From Aphrophora alni (taxonomy: Eukaryota > Arthropoda > Insecta > Hemiptera > Aphrophoridae), in the NCBI GenBank assembly GCA_963513935.1, contig OY740769.1, forward strand, positions 102,775,762-102,839,761: a stretch of 64,000 bases of DNA, written 5' to 3'. Positions within the stretch are counted from its first letter, which is position 1; every line of letters begins with the position of its first letter. The translations under genes and the position numbers were made by a program. Shown piece by piece: positions 1-12,854 of the stretch. The notes below the pieces were generated by a model. It did no database searches. It was given only the letters and a program-made list of their open reading frames with translations, and was not told the origin of the DNA.

Positions 1-4
1 CATT

Positions 5-560
5 TACAGGTTGTTACGATAGAGATGAACGTGTTATTCATTTCCGGATCATATACATCAAAACGAACAAAAATTCAAATAACATATAATCGAATTCTGC
101 TTCATTATCTGCTACTGCCATTTATTCCAGAAATAGATTAGATGTTGGGTTCAGATTTGGTATAAGCATTTTGTATGTTACGTTTTACAAGTGTACAAAA
201 CGAAAAAACACCTTATTTTTATAATTTTAAAAATGGCGGCCATTTAAAATTTGTTTTAAAATTAACGGTTTTTGAGATGCTCGAGGTTAATAGTTTGAAA
301 CGGCCGCCATTTTGAAAATTATAAAAATAAAGTCTTTGTGTTGGGTATACTTGTGAAACGTAACATACAAAATGTTTATAGTAAATCTAACTGAATATCT
401 TATCTATTTCTGGAATTGTTTTTTTGTAAAAAAAACAAAAAGGGGATACTTATAATGAAGAGGAATTTGATCACATATTATTTGAGATTTTTTGTTAGTT
501 TTGAAGCATATAATACGAAAATAAATAACCAGTTCACCTATTTTTGGACACGCTGTATAT
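5..560. mobile_element. Palindromic MITE, copy 1 (complete)
   Basis: The two halves are inverted copies of each other: from the left end TTACAGGTTGTTAC inward and from the right end (reverse complement TATACAGCGTGTCC) the sequence reads alike for about 230-255 bp per arm. Shared blocks include CCAGAAATAGAT, TTTTGTATGTTACGTTT and AAAATGGCGGCC. The centre (about 235-305) is flanked by facing GGCGGCC motifs. A second full-length copy of nearly the same length lies at 48.8-49.4 kb. There is no transposase, so it is non-autonomous; the TACAGGGTGT-like end with a TA dinucleotide suggests Tc1/mariner mobilisation. Short open frames here (about 416-604 on plus) simply read through the repeat. Confidence 0.75.
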
Positions 561-2020
561 ATAATATATACATAGTAGAAATATGTATACAATATGCTGT
601 ATAAATATTCCGAAGATTACCCTATCATCCTGGTTAGGTGTTTTAACCCATAAGCTATTTGTGTTTGTCCATGTGCAACTATGGTATATCATAAAAGTAA
701 AATAGATAACGTTGCTACAATTCAAAGTATTGTGGTTCAAATGTGCTCCAATATAATTAATCGGCAAGAAGTTGTCCAATTAATGAATTGCTTTTATTTC
801 ATACAACGCGATGGCCAAATGGCAGGCGGTCTTTTCCTTGCACAGTGTGTAGGCTATTTATGTAAGTAGATCACAGAGCACGCGCGGTTTTTACACAAGT
901 AGTGGACATTAACACTTGAAACATATGGGATTAATTAATACTGTTTGTGGTAGTGGTACTACTTAGCCGTGCCGACATTATAGGCTTCAACACATGACCA
1001 TTTCTACCAACGTAAATGAGTTATGTTTTAGGTTATAACTACATTATAAAATTGGAACTAAATGATGTAATTGATAGGAACTAAGCTAATTCCAGACCAG
1101 AAAAATTTAATATTTCATATTTATAATGATTTTTAAATATTGAAGGGACAATTTTTTAAAATGGTGGCTTCATCCGTGTAATTGTTTTTAAATGTAACTA
1201 CTTAGGATGTAAACAGATTAACATCTTTCTTTATATTCACAGTTTGGAATGCAATTTATACATAAAATATGATTCAAACAATTTATAATACAGTTTAATA
1301 AAATTTGAAAATTATTAGGTAATTCCATGTTTTTTTAACACCAGGAAATGAAAATTACGGGAATAGTTTCTACCATTGGAAACTAAGAACAAGTCTTCTA
1401 GAAAGAGTAACTCAGTTAATATACACTACTTGGTACAGACATAGAATTGCTTGACTTCTCGGTTTGTGTGAAAGAGCGAAATTGTAGCTATTTGAAGAAG
1501 GTAAAACGAACTTGAATTTTGTTGTCAGTTTCGGATCAATTGTTTAACTATAAAAATTGGAAGTCCCAAACAAGCAATGCCTGAGGGACCTTATCATACA
1601 TAATTATAGTTTTTCTTTTGTTTTCTTTCAAAAAATAAGGTATCATTTTTTACTCTTATAAATTGGTATCTAATAAATATTTTAAAAAATAGATACTAAT
1701 CACAGTTATTATAATAACTATTTAAATGTATTTATTTAAGACAATTGTTTTACGTCATAGTTCGAGAAAAGTTTCGCAAAGCCCGCCACTGGGAGCGTAG
1801 GAAATAAAGAATTTATTTATCAGAATGTAACAAATTATGAAGTCCTTTAGGTTTTGTCGTCTATATTTGTAAAAACAGAGAGAGCAGACAACGTTTTTAT
1901 TAAATAAGTTAAATGAAGGCACAGCGGATGACCTATTATTGTAGAACAGAATTATTGTCAAGCAAGATATCCTACAAGAAGACAAGAATTTGCGTTATAT
2001 TACATAATATTTACACTTTT
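561..2020. other. Unassigned AT-rich DNA
   Basis: No exon, transposon domain or RNA gene could be recognised on either strand. Only short open frames (under 80 codons) of low-complexity composition occur. Confidence 0.5.
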
Positions 2021-2355
2021 ATAACTATTTAATTCACGGAGTTACGATCAATGGCCACTAAACACCTGTCTAAGGCACTATTCAACAAAACTCGTATTAA
2101 TGACCTTTTAAATGATACTTGCAGTGATTATGTGTTAGGAGAAGGTAGATTGCCATCTATTTAATTGATATAATTAATTACTCCGACCAATTCAATAGAT
2201 AACCAAAACATGTTTCACCATTTACTTGTTAAGTTGTTTATAATTGTTCAACACGTCGACGCCACCTTTTTATCTGTGGTTCGAAGTTTAGAAATCTGTT
2301 TTTAATAGTTTAATAATAATTAACTATATTGAATAGCTTGATTGGGATGCATTTA
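2020..2355 (+). repeat. Dispersed repeat A, inverted partner at 14.64-15.03 kb
   Basis: The segment containing GAGTTACGATCAATGG, CACCTGTCTA, GGTAGATTGCCATCT, AACATGTTTC and CGCCACCTTTTTATC is matched in the same order on the opposite strand at 14,640-15,030. Similarity is roughly 75-80% by eye and fades into TTTAATAATA-rich sequence near 2,350. No open frame runs through it. Confidence 0.7.
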
Positions 2356-2589
2356 AAAGGATCTGCTGGAGTTTATTTTAATTTTGTATTTTAGCATAGT
2401 GAACTTTATGATTGCATTATTAAAAGAATATTAATACCTATACTTATTTGAACAAAACTATTAGTGTAGGTGATTTCTGTTTTTGTTTTTTGTTTTTTTT
2501 ATTGCTGCATCAATTAAATTTAATTATTATGCAGTGTATTTAAAAACCCTAATGGCTAAATATTATTATTGTATGACATTACAGCTCCT

Positions 2590-3285
2590 GTGAAATTTTG
2601 GTTTTTAAATGACACCATTTCACCTTCTGTTTTCGCCTTTCACTTTCTACCATTGTCTTAGGTCTTCTTAAACGTTATCTAACCTTCATTTTCAGACTAC
2701 ATCTTTGGGGTATTACTTTTGGGTTTCTTAATATCTTTCTTTGAACCTTCACGTTTCAATCATTCTATGAACTCCCTATTAGTATTAATTTTTGAAACTA
2801 TAGTCAGATCAATTTCTTTTTATAGTTACCTTAACTTCTCATTTGTTCGGATTCACCACTCGTCAGTGTCTCTCACTGGCACAAATATCTGTCTCCATGT
2901 CCTTCCAAATATTTAGACTTTTTTTTTTCAGGACACACGATTGATAATAATAATCAATTTATAATGACTTTCTGACTGTTTTATAAATTATAATTTTATC
3001 TTTATTTGAAACAATAAACTTTTCAGAATTCAGTAATACGTATTGTATTTGCTAGCCTTAACTTTATTCCTATTGATACGTTATTTTCTTTAGTTACTCG
3101 TGGTCCAAGGTGCTTAAAATAGATTCCGAACTCCAATGAGGGGTTCTTCTGCCTTACTTTTATTACGTCAGTTTTATTTTAGCTGCTTGATTAAACTATC
3201 TTGCCTCCATTGCACTTTTGTTTCTACACACTACTATACAAACATCATCCGAATATGGCAGACACTGCACCATCCTTAATTACAG
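2590..3285 (-). mobile_element. Decayed non-LTR retrotransposon, RT catalytic to C-terminal region
   Basis: Read on the minus strand, pieces of a retrotransposon polymerase appear in the right order with frameshifts and stops between them. At 3,241-3,258 is PYSDDV, the reverse transcriptase catalytic box (usually YADD). It is followed by FNQAAKIKLT (3,166-3,193), FKHLGPRVTKENN leading into KLRLAN (3,039-3,118), IIYKTV (about 2,979-3,000) and PVRDTDEW then IRTNEKLR (2,829-2,879). These match the thumb and C-terminal segments that follow the catalytic box in insect non-LTR elements. The N-terminal endonuclease and early RT motifs are not visible, so this is a 5'-truncated relic. It cannot be functional. 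The clade is not certain. Confidence 0.75.
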
Positions 3286-3289
3286 TCTT

Positions 3290-4310
3290 TAAATGTTATA
3301 AAATAACATTGTCATATTGTTTATAAAATAACAGCATTAGAATATAAATTTTCAACACACTATAGATAATGTATTAAATTTGTTTTAATAATATCGATTA
3401 CAAACAATAATTCTAAAACCATTATTCTTCGTTTGTTTGGTTTTTCGAATTAAGTACCATTTAAAAGATATTAGTTTTTAATGAACTATAAAATATACAT
3501 ATTCTACCGAATATCCTCATAAGAATAAGTTTAAATTTACAAATATATCAAGCTCTTAATTATGTTTTAATCATCTTCAATTATACTATAAACTTTATCT
3601 TATTTTATATTAATTTTATACGGGTCCTCTGATTTTATTTAGAAGTTCATATTGTTTTGTTTCATATTTCCACCCTACGACTCCAACTAATTTCGCAAGC
3701 TCCATATTTAGGATATTCATCTACAATGGCCTCCTTATCTTTAGGTTTTACTCTTACACGAGAATGTGTTAAACTGTTTTTAAAACGAAACCCATGACAA
3801 ATATGATTTAAGTAAAAATAAAAGCCTCATCTACACTGAAATAGGAGGAATAATTTGCGAAACTGTCCAGAAAACTGAAACACATAATTTGTGTCTAGCA
3901 AATTGTTCCAAAAACACTATAACAATTGATATTACTAGTGTGAAAAGTAGAACAAATTTGTCATAATGTCCTAAAAATACTTCCATTTTTGTCTAATTAC
4001 CTTGTCGGAACCATTTCTAAATTTAATATTTGTTGCAAATCCAAATCCCACCTTAAAATAAAATTAATTTTTATTCACCCATAAAATAGTTAGGACTCAT
4101 AGAAGTTAATAAGTTCTAGTCGGATCATAGTTTTATAGTCGAAATCTTAAAACGTATGTACTACAATATCTATATCCAAAATAATGACATTAGATTCTCT
4201 TCAATTCTATGCTGAATACACAACAAAATTTATTTCAATTGTATCATATAATTATGTTTCATGTATTGTATTATTCTGTTTGTTTCTAACTTATATCATG
4301 TACAAACTGG
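3290..4310. other. Unassigned AT-rich DNA
   Basis: Nothing recognised. A short imperfect duplication of a TTATAAAATAACA segment lies near 3,295-3,345. Confidence 0.5.
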
Positions 4311-4319
4311 TAACAGATT

Positions 4320-4700
4320 CTATAGAACCTATTTTGAAATATAATTCTATAACATCATTAAATCATTCCATTAACAGTTATATAAACACCTCATGTTTAT
4401 CGTTAACTTTCTTCGATACTTGAGTCTATAATTTACTCTGTAATGGGCAAGAAAGTCGTTTAAATAGACCTTCCAGTTCAAGCGAGTTAATGAAATCAAC
4501 AGATTTAAATACAATAATAGACTGAGCTTAAGTTGTATATTTATCCAAGTCGTTATCTATACAATTACGTAAGAATATAAATATCGAGATTGAGTTTCCC
4601 GCCTCTTTGTTCAAAATGTAACCGACATCTAGTCTGAAGCGGTGCAATTGCATTAATACTGAATAGTTAAACATCGTTATCAAGCATAAATTAGTGGAGA
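4320..4700 (+). repeat. Dispersed repeat B, inverted partner at 12.25-12.63 kb
   Basis: Blocks such as CATTAACAGTTATATA, CTTGAGTCTATAATTTAC, AATGGGCAAGAAAGTCGTTT, GAGTTTCCCGCCTCTTTGTT and AAACATCGTTA recur in order on the opposite strand at about 12,250-12,630. It is non-coding on both strands. Confidence 0.75.
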
Positions 4701-6255
4701 TTTACTGAGTGGAGATTTAACTTCTGACAAAAAATATATATGTTTAAAGTGGGTGGAGGTGGAGGGGTGGGTCAAAATAAGTAATATGTGAGTGTTCAAG
4801 TGACAAAAGTAGTAAGTATAAATATTGCTGAAAATATATTGAAAACTAAACCCAAAAACCGGCAAGATTTTTAAAAATAACATGTTTTCATTTTGACTTT
4901 GAAAGCATTATTTTGTACATATTTTCGTATTTAAAAAAGTTTTAAAATCAACAGTTTAAAATTACATTTAATAACCAACATTTTAAAATTAATGAAGTTA
5001 GAAAACGACTAATTAGACTCCTGGGCAATCTCCATCTCCTATCTTTTAGACGTCTTCCTCTAAGTCATCTAGCCAACTTTTCCTCAGATTTTTCTTTGAT
5101 ATAACTTTCCCTGGAATATTTGATTTATTATCCTTTGACATTCTTTCCAATTGCAATTAAGTTTTATTTTAGACGATATCGACGTCGAAAGTTTGTAAAC
5201 TTTAGGAAAATAATTGAATAAAATCCATTTTATTTCGAATTTTTCAATCTCTACTAACATTCCTGGCACTCCATACTACCTACTGCTCATTCCATCTTAT
5301 CTTCTGCATCCCTCTTTATTCATTCTACATATATCCGTCACGGAATTCTTCTTTCTTACTTGTCTTATACTTCTTCCAGAGAAATACGACATTTAAAATT
5401 TCTCCAAATCTCCTACGATACCGAGAGAAACCGATTACATTTTAATTTCATTTGTTCACATATTAATCATATATTTTTTAAATACACTAAATAATACCAC
5501 CTGGTATTGGGAATTTATAAACTGCTACTAACAGATTTCCAACCACTTAAAATAATCTGAATAAATTAATCAATAAGAACAATTTTTCAAATCAATTATT
5601 GAGAAACATTAAATCAAATTTAGAACTTAGTTGTTTGTGTTGTCATAAAATTATGTTTTGATGTTCACTGCAAAACAGTGAGAAATCATCACAATCAACA
5701 AGTTGTTTCTGTTTCACTTATGTATTACAACATGAACGTTGGTAATAGTTATGTAAAGCCATTTTAAATATTATATTATGTTTAAAAGTCAGTTTATTTT
5801 TTGTTTATACTTTGTGAATAATTTAAGGATAATTTTATTTAGCTCTTTAATGCAATATTTTATTAAATTTAAAAATATTGACTTTTATTAAGTTTTATCT
5901 ATTGTTATTATTATTTTGTGATTTATGTATTTTAAAAAAATTATTATACTATAATAGAATCAGTAATTTGTTTTATTGTACCTTTATGCCTCTTCAATTG
6001 TCACCGTTCTCTATATGGTCCTTCTCTAACTTACTACGTTTTCTAGAAGTTAGTTTCCTGTTTGCAATTGACGATGACGACTTCCTAGTTGAAACGTCAT
6101 CTTATTAAGCATCGAAATTCACCTCGTTTGGAAATTAATGTTTTTCGTTTATTTTAAGTTATTACATATTTAAGTTTAAAAGAACGTTCATAAATATTGA
6201 GATTGACTTGTAAGATGTATAAAATTAAAAAAATAATAAATAAAAAATTAACACA
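4701..6255. other. Unassigned AT-rich DNA
   Basis: No gene or repeat with a partner inside this window was found. Small open frames near 4,680-4,883, 5,214-5,396 and 5,878-6,108 have no recognisable domain and look random. Confidence 0.45.
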
Positions 6256-6257
6256 AT

Positions 6258-6445
6258 ATCTCACAAACAACACGTTTATTAACTCAAACGCTTTTCATCG
6301 ATACTCTCGCTATCTTCAGTGATGCAGTGAGTTGCAATAATCAAACTGTAACAGTTCATGGTTATATTGTAGATCATTCATCCCTGAAAATGGTGACATT
6401 GTTGTTGAAACTCGTTTGAGTCAATAACTGAAAGATTTGTGATAC
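6258..6445. mobile_element. Small foldback element with two hammerhead-like cores
   Basis: Left arm (about 6,260-6,350, minus sense) and right arm (about 6,365-6,445, plus sense) are inverted relatives. Each carries CTGAAGA or CTGAAAA, a hairpin, then GAAA and a (C/A)(T/G)CGTTTGAG tail. The minus core is 6,283-6,323 and the plus core 6,380-6,420. The right core has lost the invariant G of CUGANGA. The family is shared with 15.8-16.4 kb and 26.1 kb. Confidence 0.55.
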
Positions 6446-9070
6446 ATTTAGTTCAAATTTTATTGCTATTCAAAAAGAATATATTATTATACAGACGATT
6501 ATCTCGCTGAAAACAATGTATTTATTTATAAATTTAAAGAATATTGAAATTATTTATTTGTATTATTAAATAGGGTTAAAATTTATAACATTCAGTTTAA
6601 TAACTTTTGACTTACATTTGACGTAAATATTTAAACTTAATGCTCACTTCTAAGTGCTAAATATTTTGGTCATTCGAAATTTATCGACATTTTCCTAAAT
6701 TTTGGTTAATTCTTAAAATCGTTATTGTTTTTTATTTGGAGGAATCTGTCATGTTTACTTATTTTATATCGCTATTTTCGTCGTTGTTATTATCACATTA
6801 TGGTAAATATGTTTAGCTTTTCTTTATTAATTTAATTAATAATAGTTGATTTGTATAGAGATTTGTGCAGTAAGTTTGTGTTTGTTAAATAGTAGAAAAG
6901 CCTGACAGTTTTGTTATTCGTTCTAACTACGTGGCGTAGTTTTTTTGGAACTATATATAACATATATTATATATAGTGTATTTGTATATTTGCAATTCAT
7001 TTAGAAAATTGAACAAATCTGTATAAAATACTTTATATTTTGGGCTATTTTGAAACCTTTATTTAAAAGTAAAAGAATACCTACATTATTTTTTTTTATA
7101 ATTTCTCTTTTTGTATTTAATATATACATTTTCTCATATTTAATATATACATTTTCTCCTTGTACAAGTAGTTAAACATATATTTAAATTTCAATGCACA
7201 AAATCAAATAGACCATTGTAACTTTAAAATGCTACTCATTTCTATAAACGTTTCTACGAAAGTCAGAATGAACTAAAAGTATTTCTCTGCCAACTTGTTC
7301 AGCAGTTTATTTATCAAAAGGACTGCATGGGGTCCAACAGTTGCAAGCATTCCAAACAAAACGGCAATTCACGATCTGTCTGTCTGTCTGTCGGCGTGGG
7401 ACGGAGCATGACAAGTTGCCCGGTTTACAGAAACCACACGAAGCACCAGTACAACTCCCAGTGTCAGATGATACGTACGATTTTTGGCAAAGATTGACTA
7501 GATGATCGGTCAAGATTAGAAGATATAAATATAAAACCGGATTTACTTTTTAGAGCAAGAACGTCAAGTTGTAAAGTCAAATCTAGTCAATTGCGTTTAG
7601 GTAAATATATTAAAATATGAGGAGTAATCGAATTGTAAGAAAGGTTACGAAATATGTATATTATTTAAGCTTAAAAAAAGAGACAATAAAATAAATTTTA
7701 ATCGATAATGTAAATCATGTTTATCAACAATTTACCATATAATATTTATACCGTACTAATGTACATAGTGGAGAAAATATATAACAAAAACATAAATAGC
7801 CGTCTATAAAAAAAAAAACAAAAAAAAAAAAAAAAAAAAAACGTATGTATGATTTAACTTATACTCTTAATTTATTATCAATATAACATATTGTACTTTT
7901 TCATGGGAGTGTACAGTAAGAAGGTTTTGGAACATGTAATGATGGTTTATTTTATTTACTAGTAAATTAAACTCATATATGCCAAAATAATTTGTGACAG
8001 GGGTCGTTATATAATGGACTATTGCACAATTTCTTTATTATTATTTTTTAAACATATTAAGGTGATAATGTAAATGAGTGATAGTTGTGTGTAGTTTGTG
8101 CATTATTGTATTTTAAAAAGAAATGAGTTGGTTTTATAATTCACAAACACCACCATTTCAGTATTACGTTATCCTAACTTATATATATTTCTAAAATTTA
8201 TGTGGTTTACTCGTATTATATACTAATAACTATGGTAACACTTTAGGTATTATAGTTTGAATTTCTTATTTATATTTTGATTTTGGATTTTTAAAAAGGT
8301 AAACACATGGATAATCAGTCGAGACGTTGTTAAACTTCCGTACCTAATTTTGAACGAATTTAATTCTTCTAGAAGTAAAGGTAAAAAAATTTTAAAAATA
8401 TCACCACATATTAGGTATAAAGGTAAGAAATTAGTTTGCAATATTTATTGTTAAAAGTCACAAATTAATTAATTAATATTCAATTTTGTGTTATATTACT
8501 ATTATCGTACCAATTTATTTTACAAAACAAACTCGTATCTTCGGTGTAAACTTTGTCTATTTTGCACATTTTTATTGCTGATTAAAAATGGTTTTAATGT
8601 ATTACTGTTTATTTCTGAAAGTTTTAGCGTTAAAGGAATAGCAACCATTAAAAATGTTTATTAAAGACGGTATTTAGTTTTTTCATAGGTTTATAATATT
8701 TTGAAATATATTGTAGCTTTTAACAATGTTTTTTAATGATCATAGTGAATTGTAGATATATGTTATGTTGTAAATAATAATATCAACACATTTTCTCATT
8801 CAACACATGAAAAAATCCTTATGTCTTAGGGTATATATTTATCTTTCAAATGAGCTGTTGAAAATGATTTTAATTCAACAGTTGCCCAACAATTTTGAAA
8901 CAAAAATAATGCTTAACAAACTACTTTTTTATTCCCCCTAGATAATAATTTATGTTACTATGGAAGTTTTGTATTTTTTAATATTATTACTGTTATAAAT
9001 ATGTATTTCATTTACTAATTATTTGTTTATATATGCATGTGTTTATAGTCTCTTGAGGAAATAATCGTTA
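6446..9070. other. Unassigned AT-rich DNA with simple repeats
   Basis: Contains a two-copy tandem of TTTAATATATACATTTTCTC (about 7,113-7,157), a short TCTG run (about 7,376-7,393) and a poly(A) tract at 7,808-7,841. A relatively GC-rich patch at 7,310-7,510 is listed separately. Nothing else is recognisable. Confidence 0.45.
7307..7513 (-). CDS. Cysteine-rich 68-codon open frame, doubtful
   Basis: The minus-strand frame has ten or so cysteines, including the stretch SCTGASCGFCKPGNLSC, and lies in a patch of visibly higher GC than its surroundings. It has no obvious signal peptide, no recognised family, and part of it reads through the TCTG microsatellite. I cannot assign a function. It is more likely a chance open frame in a GC-richer patch, or one exon-like fragment, than an intact gene. 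Confidence 0.1.
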   Translation of the reverse strand: MTDHLVNLCQKSYVSSDTGSCTGASCGFCKPGNLSCSVPRRQTDRQIVNCRFVWNACNCWTPCSPFDK

Positions 9071-9074
9071 TTGT

Positions 9075-9096
9075 TATTTATTATTATTATTATTAT
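9075..9096. repeat. (TTA)n microsatellite
   Basis: About seven TTA units. A trinucleotide A/T tail is typical of non-LTR 3' ends, but no adjoining coding remnant was found here. Confidence 0.6.
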
Positions 9097-9379
9097 ATAA
9101 TATCTTTAACTGTGCATTCGTTTTGAAAAATGATGTAAATATAACCTTAAAATATGCTGTATTGGTGTGGTGTGACAAACAACCCAGGCAATGACTTGAG
9201 GTAGGAAGTTTGAAAGAGTGCTAATACTGGGATGTGCAGGGGCTATAACATTCACACAATTTGAACAAAGAAGAAGCTTTAGGATGTTCCGCCATATTCT
9301 ATGGTTAGCTACTTCATCTAATTTATTCTGATCACACGTTATCACAGGATTGGTCACATCGTTGACTGTAATTCAGGAT

Positions 9380-9620
9380 GAATAAAAGTTGTCGAAGAGT
9401 GCGGATGGATGGTGTCAACATAAAGGATATAACTAGGCCTTAGATATATGACGATACCTTCTAGAGAATATGGTATATCAGGGTTTCCAAGGGTAGAAAA
9501 GCAGAGTAGTTAGGTGAGCTTTACAGATGAGTCCAGATTCGAGAACAAGGAAGGGATTTTAATGTACCACTTTACGGAGCTAAAGATATTACATTTGGGG
9601 AATATATTACAATTTTCCAA
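9380..9620 (+). mobile_element. Tc1/mariner-like transposase remnant
   Basis: At 9,514-9,540 the plus strand reads VSFTDESRF followed by ENKEG. This matches the block V(L)FTDESRF around a catalytic aspartate of Tc1-like DDE transposases, which binds the metal ion and is usually followed by a D/E-G turn. Flanking sequence is full of stops and frameshifts, and neither the downstream NPIE-type box nor terminal inverted repeats could be found. It is a dead fragment. The region 9,100-10,000 is somewhat GC-richer than its neighbours and may all derive from the element. Confidence 0.45.
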
Positions 9621-10036
9621 TCATATACAATATTAAATTAGGTGAGAGAGGCAATGATAATGAGGAGGCCTTGATAGCTCTAGCTCGATTAATGTTTATA
9701 CCTTGTTTGTTGGTGAGTACAAATTTACACTAAATGAAAAGGAAAAGTGAGTCTGGTAGTCTCTAAGACTTTTTGGAGGAGATAGGAATGTTAATGTAAC
9801 GAATTGGCATGGATGGTACACTTCACTAATAGAGGAGTTCACAGTAAGCTGTTTATATCAGAATATACAGCTTGAACTGTTAAATAGTGCTTGTACAGCA
9901 TGAATTTGTAAAGAGAGAGGCAAGGTAGGTGAAGAGACTACAGCTAGAATACACTTGATATAAAGCCTGAAGGGTACTAAGGTTGAATAGAGGTGACCTT
10001 AAGATGGTGGCATTGTTCCCTGAAAATCTTAGAATG

Positions 10037-10038
<2 letters not shown>

Positions 10039-10091
<53 letters not shown>

Positions 10092-10092
10092 T
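10039..10092. repeat. (TA)n microsatellite
   Basis: About 25 uninterrupted TA units ending in TATAATATATATTA. Open frames of YIYIYI composition on both strands are artefacts of it. Confidence 0.9.
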
Positions 10093-12245
10093 TACAAACA
10101 AACTAAAGGATTGTAAAAATATTTTATTTGAAATGAATATACATTCGATATTTCCTCAACCATGTATTACAACATCCGTTGCGTTATTTATTTTTATTTT
10201 TTTTCTACACAAGAATTTCTATTTTATGAAATCTACAGTCGGGGTAGGAACAATTTGGACTTTGTAATGTTCTGTAAAACTACAGAAAGTTTGGAAATGA
10301 TCTTTCGCATGTAGACAGAAAGTAACCATTATCGTTTAACTGCAACTTTAAAGGCCGCAATGTAAAAATTAACACTATGATAATTTGTTTCAATACAAAC
10401 CACATCATAGGCCTCTTTAATGCAATGATAGAGGTAAGTTTTTTTATAAGGTTAAAAACTATGCAACTATTATAGACACCATTATTTTTAAAATAATAGT
10501 TCCTCTGCTAATGCAACTTCTTTGAACATACAGTGGATGTTGAATCCAACACAAAACAGATGGTCGGCTGCCAAAAACTACTTTTCAGTAAAGTGGAAGA
10601 TCACGATTTTTGAATCAATTAACAATGGTGACTCAACATATATGAGAAAGTGTTTTTAATGTCATGACCATATCTGGAAACTACTAAGCTATACTTTTTA
10701 TGCACCATTAAGTCCAGATTTAATGGAGTCGATTTCATAATAAAACTATATAGAACTATCAAAATAATTTAAACATAAAATAAGGTATCTCAAATTGTAA
10801 ATATAAATCATTCGTTAAGTATTCGTACATGACAACGTTTATTCACAGGAGAATATGGGTTTGATTTTCAATTTTGGCTTCAAATAACGAAAAATCTGAT
10901 AAATTTAATTTCTGAACAGCTTAACCAGTATATATAATCACTGAACTGTCTTTATCACTTGAAAATGAACAAAATTAAAGTACCAGGAAATACGAGATAT
11001 TCATAAATTTTCCGATGAACAACTTCACTTAGATTTTATCTGTGTGAATAAACGATGGCATTCAAAGTAAAATATTTCAAATGTATTACGTCTTATTTCG
11101 ATCGATTTTTTGTCTAAATTATTAAGACTTCAGACTCTAGTCAGTGTTCAAAATCAAACAGTTAAGAGATTTTATTATTTAAAATCATTAACTATTTTAT
11201 AAATAAGGTGTTATAGTCAATACTGTTTCAATGCGATTCAGCTTATAGGTCTAAAGTCAAGAAATGAAGTTAAATTGCAACATATTATAATGTACGCATA
11301 CATTTTTAGAATATTTAATTTAATTTATATTTGTGTTTTTTATTTTGTTTGTTTTTTAGGCAATCCGAAAAAGGAGGAAAAATTTGCCTCCTTTTTGTTG
11401 TAATTTTCAATTTATATTTTTATTCAGCCATATTATGTATCAGCTTTAATTAGGTATAAATAAATGAAAAAAATTAAATTACAGTTTTGGGATCGTTTTT
11501 AAGGGAAACGCACATAACTCAAATAAAAGTTATTTAGAAATATTACAACTAATGTCATTGGGTCAGGAATTGTCAAAGATAGGTTTACGGAGTGTTGATG
11601 ATAAGAAAAATGAAAGGGATAGAATTTTGTGGTCTATAGTCTTAAGAGAGCGTTGAAGAGTATCAATGACAATCATCAATTTGTTATAAAAAATATAGAG
11701 AACAAACTTATGTAGACTATATTCAGACTATGTTTTCACAAGAAGATGAACATATAAATAATAGACAATACATAAGCGGAAATACACATTGATTATTCAT
11801 CTTTGTCCTGTCATTATCAATAAAAAAGAAAAGGATTATTAGGAACAAACTTGACATGATTTTTAACAGATCACATAACTTTCTTTACATTATGTACATG
11901 TAATAAAATATAAATATCATACAAATAATAAAAATCTAATCGTACATTAAATAACCAGTTAAACCCCCGTACATTGATATAAGTTATAAATTTGTTTGCT
12001 AAATAGAAAAGCAAAAGCACACGTTTAATAAAAACGTGTTTATTTTGTAAACATTTGATGGAGCCAGAGAACAATCCAAAAACATTTTTAATTTTAAAAA
12101 TTTAATCCTAAACAAAAATATTAGTTTTGATAACTTGTTTTAAGGGGAAATAGATATGTATATCTTATTCACTGCACAAGAGTGAAATGCCACACATTGT
12201 AATTAAAATATATCTTAATAACACACAAGGACAAACTCTTCGGAT
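10093..12245. other. Unassigned AT-rich DNA
   Basis: No gene recognised. A short stretch near 10,701-10,730 reads YAPLSPDL, which weakly recalls transposase sequence but has no supporting context. Other frames are interrupted. Confidence 0.45.
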
Positions 12246-12249
12246 AATT

Positions 12250-12630
12250 TCTGTTTGTTAACGATGTTTAACATTCCCTTTACATGTTTAATTAATTATT
12301 TATTAATAATGTAATTGCACAACTTCAGACTGGATGTCAGTTACACTCGGAACAAAGAGGCGGTAAACTCAATCCCGATATTTATATTCCTTCGTAATTA
12401 TATAGATAACGACTTGAATAAATATATATGAAACTCAGTCTATTATTGTATTTAAATCTGTTGATTTAATTAACTCGCTTGAACTGGAAAGTATAAACGA
12501 CTTTCTTGCCCATTACAAAGTAAATTATAGACTCAAGTACACATCAAAGAACGTACGCATATATTATAATAAACACGAGATCTATATATAACTGTTAATA
12601 GAATGATACATTGGTAATAATATTTTCAAA
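12250..12630 (-). repeat. Dispersed repeat B, second copy (inverted)
   Basis: The reverse complement of the 4,320-4,700 repeat. Matching blocks in plus-strand order here are CGATGTTTAA, GAGGCGGTAAACTCAATC, AAACGACTTTCTTGCCCATT and TATAGACTCAAGTA. Confidence 0.75.
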
Positions 12631-12854
12631 ATAATTAATATAAATTATAATCCTTTTGTACGTTCAATTCGAAAATAATTATATAGTAGAGAAAGTTTAC
12701 ACAATTTAATAATTGTATTTGAGTTGTAACTCAATTAACAGTTTTTAATACGATTTTCATAAGCGAAATATTGATAATTACCAAATATAGGCGAGAGGAG
12801 ATGGAAAAAAAGAACAGGATACTCTAGTAAATAGGATGACACTCAGATGCAAAT

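Noticed and set aside
2719..2916. 65-codon plus-strand open frame
   Set aside because: Lies antisense to the RT relic whose motifs read on minus.
10701..10740. YAPLSPDL as a possible transposase box
   Set aside because: Four-residue SPDL match only, with no catalytic block in the right distance and frame.
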